DNA of 9,517 nt, taken from CAZSTA01 sp964609495 [NCBI: uncultured bacterium]. GTDB lineage: Bacteria > CAZSTA01. Positions 1 through 7,600 of the stretch are shown here, in pieces (the stretch's first letter is position 1; every line of letters starts with the position of its first letter). Made by a program: the position numbers and the translations under genes. The stretch covers positions 1 through 9,517 of the forward strand of contig CAZSTA010000087.1 of assembly GCA_964609495.1 (NCBI GenBank), in the 5' to 3' direction. Below the pieces are notes generated by a model, which worked only from the letters and a program-made list of their open reading frames with translations, made no database searches and had not been told where the DNA came from.

Positions 1-43
1 GTATCATATTCTTAGTTCTTCGTTAGGGAGTTAAAGACTAATT

Positions 44-164
44 CCCCCTCACCCTGGCCCTCTCCCACGAGGGGAGAGGGAACGTCGAGATTGAACTAAA
101 GCCCTTTATTCCCCCTCCCTCGATGGGAGGGGGATAGGGGGAGGGTGATTTAAGGGAAGTTCAA
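44..164. repeat. Intergenic hairpin repeat, copy A
   Basis: GC-skewed intergenic repeat made of two opposed stem-loops. Stem 1 is CCCTCTCCC (58-66) pairing with GGGAGAGGG (72-80) around a 5-nt loop. Stem 2 is CCCCCTCCC (111-119) pairing with GGGAGGGGG (125-133). The layout, C-rich arm first and G-rich arm last, resembles a REP/BIME pair. A second copy lies at 8899-9062 and shares the blocks TCCCACGAGGGG, GGGAAC.TCGAGAT, TTCCCCCTCCCT and GGGAGGGTGATTTAAGG, ending in GTTCAA. No ORF crosses it and no T-run follows either stem, so it is not a standard intrinsic terminator. Function is unknown; it is probably a dispersed chromosomal repeat family. The first 40 bases of the window hold nothing else I recognise. 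Confidence 0.8.
125..145 (+). other. Potential G-quadruplex in repeat copy A
   Basis: Four G-runs of 3, 5, 5 and 3 bases are separated by loops of 1, 3 and 1 nt. This satisfies the canonical G3+N1-7 quadruplex pattern. The first two runs are also the 3' arm of stem 2 of the repeat, so hairpin and quadruplex would compete. It lies about 65 bp upstream of the lptC promoter. Pattern match only; folding in vivo is not shown. Confidence 0.45.
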
Positions 165-209
165 TTTCCCGGCATGGAGTTTTATATGCTTCCTCACTCC
201 TTGGCTATA

Positions 210-238
210 TTGACTTAAAAGAACCTTTGTGTTATAAT
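210..238 (+). promoter_or_regulatory. Sigma-70-type promoter of lptC, extended -10
   Basis: The -35 TTGACT (210-215), a 17-nt spacer and the -10 TATAAT (233-238) are near consensus. A TG one base before the -10 makes an extended -10 (TGTTATAAT). The expected transcription start, about 7 nt past the -10, falls at 244-246, on the lptC ATG itself. It should drive lptC and the kinase gene behind it. Confidence 0.85.
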
Positions 239-244
239 TAAAGT

Positions 245-832
245 ATGATAGAGGAGAGAATTACTCAAAAAAATTTCAAATTGATGAGAACTCTATTGAC
301 GGTAGGAATAATATTCGCCTTAACTCTATTGATCATCTTCATAATTCATCAAAGTAAAGAGCGGAAGATCGAGAAGATTGAAGACTATCCCCAGATAGAA
401 TCGACCTTGAAAGGTAGCGAGATCTTGATCTGGAGCAAAGGGAGAAAGCTGGGAGCCCTGTATTCTTCATCCGCTGAGATGGATTTCGACACTCAGGTAA
501 CCACTTTGGATAATATAAAGGATGGAGTGATCTTAGATAACAAAGGAGAACCTGCTCTATCCCTTAAGGCTGATAAAGGATATTATTATGGAAATACCGA
601 AGATGCGACGATGGAGGGAAGCGTCGAACTTAAGGATATTAAAGAAGGAACGACTTTAAATACCGATAAGTTAGAGTGGAAAGCCAAAGATGAGAAAGTA
701 TTAGTTCCTGGGAAGTTGAAGATAACGGATAAAGACTATGCCCTGACTGGCGATTCTATGAAATCGGATAGCAAGATGGAGAATATAGAAGTAGAGGGAA
801 GTGTAGAGGCTACCATAATTTTGAGCGATTGA
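245..832 (+). CDS. lptC: LptC-family LPS export protein
   Basis: 195 aa, the usual size for LptC, the bitopic inner-membrane protein that passes lipopolysaccharide from the LptBFG transporter to LptA in the periplasm. Residues 1-14 are polar and cytoplasmic, 15-34 form one hydrophobic membrane anchor, and 40-195 are a periplasmic beta-rich domain. The repeating short strands around KADKGYYYG, MEGSVELKD, LNTDKLEWKA and LTGDSMKSD match the OstA/LptC beta-jellyroll pattern. No lptA or lptB is next to it in this window, unlike the common lptCAB order. The ATG at 245 has no Shine-Dalgarno upstream and lies at the predicted transcription start, so a leaderless mRNA is likely. The alternative ATG at 284 (Met14) also lacks a good ribosome site. 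The family call is by pattern; a related OstA-like protein is the main alternative. Confidence 0.75.
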   Translation: MIEERITQKNFKLMRTLLTVGIIFALTLLIIFIIHQSKERKIEKIEDYPQIESTLKGSEILIWSKGRKLGALYSSSAEMDFDTQVTTLDNIKDGVILDNKGEPALSLKADKGYYYGNTEDATMEGSVELKDIKEGTTLNTDKLEWKAKDEKVLVPGKLKITDKDYALTGDSMKSDSKMENIEVEGSVEATIILSD

Positions 833-845
833 AGAAAGGACTGCT

Positions 846-1970
846 ATGAGATCTAACAATGAAGCTTCTTCCTTAGAACCACGGGAGAAAGAGATAACGA
901 GTGAGCAAAGCTATCTGGATATATGGAGAGCTACTGCGGAGGAGATATTGGAGACTGGCGGTATCTCTATGGTTCTTGGAGGTACTGATACTGGGAAGAC
1001 TACTTTCTTCGCCTTCCTAGCCAACACCCTTCTTAGAGCGGGGAAAAGGGTGGCTTTGGTAGATGTCGATATGGGGCAATCGGATATCGGCCCTCCTACC
1101 ACTATCGGATTGGCGATTCTTGATAAGCCATTTGGTAGTTTAGATGAAATAGCCCCCGATGCTCTATACTTCATCGGCTCTACATCTCCTCGGGGTCATC
1201 TTCTACCTACCGTTGTAGGAACCAAAAAATTAGTGGATAAGGGGCTAGCTAAAGGAGCCGAGCTGGTAATTATTAACACCACTGGTTTAGTTCATGGGAG
1301 TATGGCTAGAGCTCTCAAACATCACAAGATTAACTTAGTTCGCCCTCAGCACCTGATAGTTCTTCAGCGAAATAACGAAATAGAGGCTATAGTCAGCCCC
1401 TGGGAAGGAGTAACTGGATTCTCCATTCATAGACCTCCCATCTATCAGAAATTGCGGATGAAATCCCAGCTCGAGCGAAGATTTAACAGAGAGACAAAGT
1501 TTAGGAGTTATTTTACCTCCGCAAGACCTGTTGAGATATCCCTAGAGAGGGTTATAAGTTCACGTAACATCTTCCGCTCTGGCCGAGAGCTAGCTGAGGC
1601 TCAACTTAAACAGATAGGCAATCTATTGGATTGTAAGATATTGTATGGAGAAAAAGAGAATAAAGAACTCTTCCTGGTGACTGAAGTAGATTGTGGAATA
1701 AGGGAGCTATTCCGAGTTCGGAGTCAATTCGGAGTGGAGAAGATATATGTAAATACTCCTGAGGATTTCTCCGATCTATTAGTGGGGATCTACGATCGAG
1801 AGAATGAACTTATAGCTATTGGTATCTTGGAGAAGATCGACTTCAGCAAAAGGGAGATCAGGGTCATTACTCCTTTAGATAATGATAGATCGATAGGTAG
1901 GATAGAGCTCGGTCTATTGAGGATAAATTCTCAAGGGGAGGAGCTAGGGCGACTGAATAGAAGGCTTTAA
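846..1970 (+). CDS. Clp1/Grc3-type polynucleotide 5'-hydroxyl kinase
   Basis: 374-aa putative ATP-dependent kinase that phosphorylates 5'-OH ends of RNA or DNA, of the CLP1_P (Clp1/Grc3/NOL9) P-loop family. Visible motifs: Walker A GGTDTGKT (residues 45-52, Lys51); the family-specific DVDMGQSDIGPP (73-84), equivalent to the DxDxGQ..PPGT signature; NTTGLVHG (144-151); and a lid-like Arg-rich segment around QLERRFNRETKFRSYF. Residues about 230-374 form a beta-rich C-terminal domain, as in archaeal homologues. The start at 846 has AAAGGA (835-840) 5 nt upstream. It begins 13 nt after lptC and is very likely cotranscribed with it. Eukaryotic members act in tRNA splicing, mRNA 3'-end and rRNA processing, and archaeal members are characterised polynucleotide kinases. 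The role in bacteria is poorly known, so the physiological substrate here is open. Confidence 0.85.
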   Translation: MRSNNEASSLEPREKEITSEQSYLDIWRATAEEILETGGISMVLGGTDTGKTTFFAFLANTLLRAGKRVALVDVDMGQSDIGPPTTIGLAILDKPFGSLDEIAPDALYFIGSTSPRGHLLPTVVGTKKLVDKGLAKGAELVIINTTGLVHGSMARALKHHKINLVRPQHLIVLQRNNEIEAIVSPWEGVTGFSIHRPPIYQKLRMKSQLERRFNRETKFRSYFTSARPVEISLERVISSRNIFRSGRELAEAQLKQIGNLLDCKILYGEKENKELFLVTEVDCGIRELFRVRSQFGVEKIYVNTPEDFSDLLVGIYDRENELIAIGILEKIDFSKREIRVITPLDNDRSIGRIELGLLRINSQGEELGRLNRRL

Positions 1971-2015
1971 GGGGTTGATTCTCAGTCCAGATATGAAGGG
2001 AAACTTTTTGATTCA

Positions 2016-2036
2016 CACTTTAATAAGGGAAAAGTG
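2016..2036 (+). other. Small stem-loop upstream of the terminator
   Basis: CACTTT (2016-2021) can pair with AAAGTG (2031-2036) over a 9-nt loop. It lies just 5' of the terminator hairpin. The loop start CTTTAATAAGG (2018-2028) recurs exactly at 2071-2081, between the terminator and the endonuclease V ribosome site. Could be chance, or a mutually exclusive leader structure. Confidence 0.35.
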
Positions 2037-2066
2037 GAGCCCCTAAAGCTTGGGGTTTTTTCTTTT
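2037..2066 (+). terminator. Rho-independent terminator after the kinase gene
   Basis: CCCC (2040-2043) pairs with GGGG (2052-2055), extended outward by GAG against TTT through G-U and A-U pairs, with an 8-nt loop. Six T follow (2056-2061), then C and four more T. The short stem makes it moderate in strength. It separates the lptC-kinase pair from endonuclease V. No convincing promoter is visible between it and 2096, so endonuclease V may depend on readthrough or on a weak promoter (TTGGGG...TTTAAT, 2050-2077). Confidence 0.65.
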
Positions 2067-2095
2067 CTAGCTTTAATAAGGAAAGGAGTTTTATT

Positions 2096-2806
2096 ATGAG
2101 AATCAGAAATCTTCATCGGTGGAATGTCTCTCCTCAAGAGGCTATGAAGATCCAATCTCAATTGAAGGAAGAGCTAATCCTAGAAAATGGCTTCGACAAA
2201 ATAGATAAGATCGCTGGAGCTGATATATCATATTCCAAAGGGAGCAATGAGCTATATGCGGCTGTGCTTGTATTTTCTTATCCTTCTCTGGCGGTTATAG
2301 AGAGGGCCGAGGCGGTCGCTACCGTTGATTTCCCTTACATCCCTGGCCTTTTAGCCTTTCGAGAGGGACCACCTTTACTAAAAGCCTTCGAGAAGATCGA
2401 GCAGGAACCAGACCTCATTATCTTCGATGGGCAAGGGATAGCTCACCAAAGAGGATTAGGGATAGCCACTCATATGGGAATATTGTTCGATAAACCTACA
2501 ATCGGATGTGCTAAGAGCAGACTAGTGGGGGAGTATAAAAAGCCAGATTTAGAGAAAGGATCCAATACCCCCTTAGTATATAAGGGAAGGGTTATAGGAG
2601 CGGTCGTAAGGACCAGGGATAACATAGAACCGGTTTTCGTCTCCCCGGGATTTAAGATAGATGTTAAAACTTCGGTGGATATAGTCCTAAGTTGCTGTCA
2701 AAAGTATAAGCTTCCCGAACCCAGTAGGCAAGCTCACATCCTGGCTAATAGAATCCGAGTTGAGGGAGAGAAGCGAGGAGATTCGATCCAACAAAGTTTA
2801 TTTTGA
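2096..2806 (+). CDS. nfi: Endonuclease V
   Basis: 236 aa, normal length for the family. Endonuclease V cuts the second phosphodiester bond 3' of deoxyinosine (or inosine in RNA), leaving 3'-OH and 5'-phosphate, and starts repair of deaminated adenine. The catalytic and recognition set is intact: GADISY with Asp43, the wedge PYIPG (80-84) with FREGP and Glu90, FDGQGIAHQRGLG (110-122) with Asp111 and His117, Lys140 in GCAKSRLVGEY, and His214 in RQAHILANR. These line up closely with the Thermotoga enzyme (Asp43, Glu89, Asp110, Lys139, His214). The start has AAGGAG (2083-2088) 7 nt upstream. It follows the terminator at 2037-2066 and precedes an independent promoter at 2852, so it may be a one-gene unit. 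I see no terminator in 2807-2851. Confidence 0.95.
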   Translation: MRIRNLHRWNVSPQEAMKIQSQLKEELILENGFDKIDKIAGADISYSKGSNELYAAVLVFSYPSLAVIERAEAVATVDFPYIPGLLAFREGPPLLKAFEKIEQEPDLIIFDGQGIAHQRGLGIATHMGILFDKPTIGCAKSRLVGEYKKPDLEKGSNTPLVYKGRVIGAVVRTRDNIEPVFVSPGFKIDVKTSVDIVLSCCQKYKLPEPSRQAHILANRIRVEGEKRGDSIQQSLF

Positions 2807-2851
2807 ACAGCGACTAGTTAAGTTATCAAATGAACTTTCCCCTCGCTAATC

Positions 2852-2880
2852 TTGTCAAATCTTCTTTTTTTTGATATACT
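2852..2880 (+). promoter_or_regulatory. Sigma-70-type promoter for the small gene and hisS
   Basis: -35 TTGTCA (2852-2857), 17-nt spacer, -10 TATACT (2875-2880). The predicted start near 2887 gives a leader of about 50 nt that contains AAAGGAG (2921-2927), 8 nt before the ATG at 2936. The next gene, hisS, begins 30 nt after the small gene and is likely in the same transcript. Confidence 0.7.
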
Positions 2881-2935
2881 AAATGAGGATATAAAGCCAT
2901 TTCATCTTGATATCATACCCAAAGGAGTGATCGAG

Positions 2936-3235
2936 ATGCCCAGACGAGGTTTAACCCGCTTAGTAGGAGAGGCTATAAATGATGATGATTGGTTTGAGGA
3001 ATTTTCAGCCCAATACACTTCTAAATTAGCAGAGTGGTATCAAAGGACGTGTAGAGAAGTTAGTGGCTGGGATTTCTCGGTAGCCCTAGGAGAAGCTTTG
3101 GAGGATATTCCTGGTTTCTTCTATAGCGATTATGAAAGATGGATGAGAGCCTATGAGAAGTGGAGGAGAAGGTTGGAGAGGGAGAAACAAGTATTAAGAG
3201 AGAAGCGATTGAAAGAGGAGGAATACTATTACTGA
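2936..3235 (+). CDS. Small charged protein of unknown function
   Basis: 99 aa, not recognised. The start at ATG 2936 is chosen because AAAGGAG sits 8 nt upstream and because a longer TTG-started reading from 2852 would begin inside the -35 element. Residues 1-60 are mixed, with several aromatics (WFEEF, WYQRT, GWDF, GFFYSDYERW) and one cysteine (Cys39). Residues about 64-97 are a highly charged Arg/Lys/Glu helix, possibly a coiled coil, ending in EEEYYY. No signal peptide or membrane segment, so it is cytoplasmic. The promoter and the 30-nt gap to hisS suggest co-expression with the synthetase. A nucleic-acid or protein-binding role is conceivable from the charge, but nothing shows it. Confidence 0.75.
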   Translation: MPRRGLTRLVGEAINDDDWFEEFSAQYTSKLAEWYQRTCREVSGWDFSVALGEALEDIPGFFYSDYERWMRAYEKWRRRLEREKQVLREKRLKEEEYYY

Positions 3236-3265
3236 TTTAACAGAGAGGAGTGACTCAAGGATAAG

Positions 3266-4588
3266 ATGATAGAACCCCGCATTCTGAAAGGCACTAGAGA
3301 TCTATTACCTGAAACGATGCAGATTCGCCAATATGTCATTGGCGTGCTAAAGGAGATATTCGAGAGATTCGGTTTTGAGCCATTAGAGACTCCCGCGATA
3401 GAGTATGCAGAGACCTTCGAGGGCAAATCTGATGAGGAGACAGATAAACTTATCTACAAATTTAAGGATAGGGGCAACCGTCGCATAGCCCTACGTTACG
3501 AGTTAAACGTTGCCCTCGCTAGGGTGATCGCTATGTATCCGGAGTTGGTTAAGCCTTTCAAAAGATACCAGATGGGTCCAGTTTGGCGAGCAGATAAGCC
3601 CCAGAAGGGACGATATAGAGAGCTTTGGCAATGCGATATCGACTCTGTTGGCACCTCCAGTATGCTCGCCGATGCCGAACTGATCATCATAGTCTATGAG
3701 GCTCTAACCAGGCTCGGCTTTGAACACTTCACCATAAAGATTAATAATCGCAAGATCCTCTCCTCTCTCGCTCAATACGTTGGAGTCCCAGAGACCCAAT
3801 CGGGGAATATCTATCGCGCTATAGACAAATTGGAGAAGATCGGGGCGGAGGGAGTGCGCGCCGAACTGATAAATACGGGCTTGAATGAAACCATAAGCGA
3901 TAGACTACTAGATTTAGTTCAAGAGAAGGGTGATAATGAAAAGCTCATCGCTGAGATGAAGGAGAAGTTAGTCGGCTTCCCCAAGGGCTTGGAGGGAGTT
4001 ATCGAGCTGGAAGGGATAATAAACTATCTCGAGGATGCCGAGGTGTCGGATAAGTATTATCAGATCGATCTCAGTATGGTGCGAGGTTTAGGATATTATA
4101 CTGGTCCTATCTTCGAGACGGTGGTGGAGAAGCCTAAAATCGGGAGTCTCGGCGGTGGGGGAAGGTATGACAATCTGGTGGGCATCTTCAGCAAACAGAA
4201 TTATCCAGCTACTGGATATAGCTTCGGATTGGAGAGGATCATAGATGTTATAGAAGAGTTGAATATGATCCCATCTAGCGTGGGAAAAACGATAACTCAA
4301 GCTCTAGTTACCACCTTCGATTCGGGATTAGCGGGGGCCTCTTTGAACTTGGCTAATAAACTGCGAGATAAAGGAATTCGAACCGAGATGTATCTGAAAG
4401 AGAATGACAACTTGGGCAAACAATTTAGATATGCCGATCGGAAGGGAATACCCTATGTGCTTATCCTAGGTCCTGATGAGAAGAGGGAAGGTTCGGTAAC
4501 CGTAAAGGATATGAAAAGTGGGGAGCAGATCAGCTTATCTGAGGACAAGGTAGCTGATTTCATTAATAATAAATTATCATCAGTCTAG
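3266..4588 (+). CDS. hisS: Histidyl-tRNA synthetase
   Basis: 440-aa class II synthetase that charges tRNA-His with histidine. Order: KGTRDLLP (8-15), motif 1 around FGFEPLETP (36-44), motif 2 RYQMGPVWRADKPQKGRYRE (100-119, Arg108), histidine-binding HisA motif RGLGYYTGPIFE (273-284, catalytic Arg273), GGGGRYDNL (296-304), motif 3 ATGYSFGLERI (315-325, Arg324), and an anticodon-binding domain (about 345-440). The anticodon domain excludes a HisZ paralogue. The substrate segment reads LRYELNVALAR (76-86), closer to the archaeal/eukaryotic LRYDLTVPLAR than to the common bacterial LRPEGTA. Glu79 and Asn81 replace the usual Asp and Thr, and Gly276 replaces the Asp of RGLDYY. Start: AAGGA (3257-3261) 4 nt upstream, plus GAGGAGTGA further up (3245-3253). 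No promoter of its own is seen. Confidence 0.95.
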   Translation: MIEPRILKGTRDLLPETMQIRQYVIGVLKEIFERFGFEPLETPAIEYAETFEGKSDEETDKLIYKFKDRGNRRIALRYELNVALARVIAMYPELVKPFKRYQMGPVWRADKPQKGRYRELWQCDIDSVGTSSMLADAELIIIVYEALTRLGFEHFTIKINNRKILSSLAQYVGVPETQSGNIYRAIDKLEKIGAEGVRAELINTGLNETISDRLLDLVQEKGDNEKLIAEMKEKLVGFPKGLEGVIELEGIINYLEDAEVSDKYYQIDLSMVRGLGYYTGPIFETVVEKPKIGSLGGGGRYDNLVGIFSKQNYPATGYSFGLERIIDVIEELNMIPSSVGKTITQALVTTFDSGLAGASLNLANKLRDKGIRTEMYLKENDNLGKQFRYADRKGIPYVLILGPDEKREGSVTVKDMKSGEQISLSEDKVADFINNKLSSV

Positions 4589-4647
4589 TTAGGTAAGTAT
4601 TGATATGGAAAGCAGAAACTCAAGAAAAGGAGAAAAAGAGAAGATTA

Positions 4648-7600
4648 ATGAAAAACAGAAGAAGTAGGATAGTAATCGGTTTATTAATTCTCTCCCTAAT
4701 TTTGACCCTCTCCAGCCTGACCTGGGCTCGCCCTCAAGAGGGTGCAGAAGAGGTTTCCGATAATTTCGCTAAAAGTAGTTTTGAATTTATCTCAGAAGGC
4801 AGGACTCCTCGTCCTCTACCCATCAATTTACCAAAACAATATTTCCATATCGTCTCTGACGAACCCTTTAATACTATAGTTGATGGTCCTATGAACGCCT
4901 TAGTAGTAGAAATAGACGATGCAAGTGATGATCAGGCAGTTAATAGAGCTATCAAGGATGCCCTTTGGAGGGCTAAAGGAACTCTCGATCCAGATATAGC
5001 CAGAGATGATATGATTGATATAATCGTGATGCTTATGGAGAAGGGCAAGCTACTCCTCCCCGATCTCGAGATGGCTAGAATGGGAATGAAGGCGCTAGGG
5101 GATCCAGAGAACGAAATCCATCTGGTCTTCTTAGATTGGGAGCCTGCGGATGAGGATGCTTGGTATGTCTTCTTCTATGGCCCAGATCACGAGATCGGCG
5201 GTGATGGATTAGGGATATATCCTCTTATGAAGAAGATATATGGATCTCCCGGCTTCGATATCACGGTAACTGTCATCAGAGATAACGATATGCCCCCGGG
5301 AGTAGCCGCCTATACGATCCCCGCCCGCAATGAGGTCCATATGCCCGATTTCGAGAAGATGCAGGAGTGGGGATATACCCTCGATCAATTCAGGCAAGTT
5401 CTAGTTCACGAGTTAATCCATGATTTTCACGATGATCTGGTCTTTGCGATGGATGCTTGGGAGGAGGGTTTCACCGAAGGGGCTTCGGTGATGGCCATGA
5501 ATCTCTATAAATATAGAGATGATCCCAATACTCTCGAGACCCTTCATTTTGGCTCTTATGATTCTTGGAATCAACCTGGAATAGGAGGATGTTTCCGCTT
5601 CAGCTACTTCGGTATAGATCGTTTGGCAAGGGAGAGATACGATCAATCCGCCGCCGCTTGGCAGAAGGTTGTATTGGGGTATCCTAACTTCTGGAAGAAA
5701 TTCAATGCTCAATATTATCAAGATGCCGCTACCGCTCCTTATCTTCCGGGTGATACTCCCGCTCTGAAGAAGATCGCGGCTAATTATGCCCCTATCGTAG
5801 AGGGGCTAGCTTTCTACGAATGGTATGGAAGGCAATATATCTTGAATACCAGCCCTCCCCCCAACTTTACTGATAGGATATTCATCAACAACTTACCTCA
5901 ACCTCTCGATTCCCCCTCCTCCTTGCCAACTCCAATCGAGTGCCTACCTGAAGGAGAGCAGGGATTAAGTGTTGAGCTATTCTGCTGGTGGACTTATGAT
6001 CAATACGAGATCGGTAATGGGGGAACTGGAACTCTGACCTTTACCGATGCCGCGGGAGGGGAAATTGGGAAGGATACGATGGATTTCATAAGTGGTAATA
6101 ATGTGATCGCCGCGGGAGGAACGACCGATTCTAATTGTGGATTCTATAATAGACGTTTTTATGCTATACCTGAGGGATTAGATCCTCAACGAATAAAGAT
6201 CGATTTAGATGTTATGACCGAGTTCGACACCGAGCTAGCGACCTCCGTCTATTATGAGCATAAAGTTTATGAAAACAAAGATGCAGGTGTATACGGCTGT
6301 ATAGTTGGAGAAGACGGAGGAGAGGTGACGGTCTTCGCGGACACTTCCGCGACCGCTACTTATACAGCAGAGGTCTCTAAGGGAGTCTTCGAGCTTCCTG
6401 ACACCCTTATGATAGATAAGCCCCAGAAGTTGAATATAACCTATGCCCTTCCCGATGGGAATACAACCTCTTGGAAGAGAAATACCGGTTATGAATACTA
6501 TCGACTCCAGGTATGGCCTCAGGGGTTATCTGCTATCCTTCAAATCCTGGGCTATCCAGAGATAAGCGATGGATATATCGATGATCAGGGAAACTTTGTT
6601 GAGGGAGATGGAGATTTCTCCTCTGGTGACGTAGTTCGCGTCAACTTCAAACTAACGAATGTTGGAACAGCCGATGCTCAAGGAGTAGTTATAGACTTCT
6701 CCGAGGTTGATAAGAATCTATATCCTATGGGACATATCGAGGTAGGGGATTTTCCAGTTAACGCGATAGGGGAAGCTACGGTATATTTCATTATCGAATA
6801 CAGCGCCCCCGATAAATATACGTTGCCGATAAAGATAAAGGCTACCGATGTTTTGAGCAGAGAGTTCTGCTTAGTTGACACCTCCGTGGTAATCACCGAT
6901 AAGACTCCTCCTATTCCCACTGTGGTTACCACTGATCCTAAGTTCGTTCCTGTAGGAAGTTCGGGAACGATAACGGTGGAGGGATTGATAGATGGCTCTG
7001 GAGTCGCTCTGGTAAAGGCGATACTCGAAGATCCAACCGGGGTCAATCCAGATGTGGAAATAGTATTAACAGAGAGCGCAACAGCTCAAGGTGGTGTCTT
7101 CACGGGTAGCTTTACTCCCCCAGTTGAGGGCAACTGGGTTGTCGATATCAGCACCAAGGATGGAGTCGGAAACAAGGGGAACTTCTCCGACATGGCAGGA
7201 ATGAGCAGTCGCGAACTTCAAGATAGTGCTGATCTATTCCTCATCCTCCCACCAGAGACTTATGATATCGCCCTTGATGCGGTTGCAGATGTCCGAGATT
7301 ACTACCAGGATGCGCTAAAGGCTAATTCGTTCGATTACGAGGTATGGGATAGCTGGTTCCGAGGGAATATGGACATAGATGTTTGGCAAGGCAAAGAGTA
7401 TAGGGTAACGATCTGGGTTGCCCCTGTTCCTGGAGCCACCTCCTTATGGGATCCATCCTTAGTCGATGGGCTTAAAGATTATATGAGCAAAGGTGGTCGT
7501 CTCTTCATCACTGGACAGGATATCGGTTGGGCCGCCTATGAAGGACATATAGATGCGGAATTTTATGAAAAGTTCCTCTCCGCCAAGTTCATTGAGGATT

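Noticed and set aside
44-164. CRISPR array or tRNA-like structure in the repeat
   Set aside because: There are only two stem-loops with unequal sequences, no regular spacer-repeat pattern, and no cloverleaf.
2852-2935. TTG-started extension of the 99-residue protein
   Set aside because: The TTG is the first triplet of a good -35 box, the region holds the -10 and leader, and a clear ribosome site serves ATG 2936.
4600-4647. TTG-started extension of the giant secreted protein
   Set aside because: It adds 16 charged residues before a normal signal peptide that begins at ATG 4648.
4605-4667. 20-codon Lys/Glu-rich ORF overlapping the start of the giant gene
   Set aside because: Could be a coupling leader peptide, but it has only a weak ribosome site and its composition follows from the purine-rich DNA.
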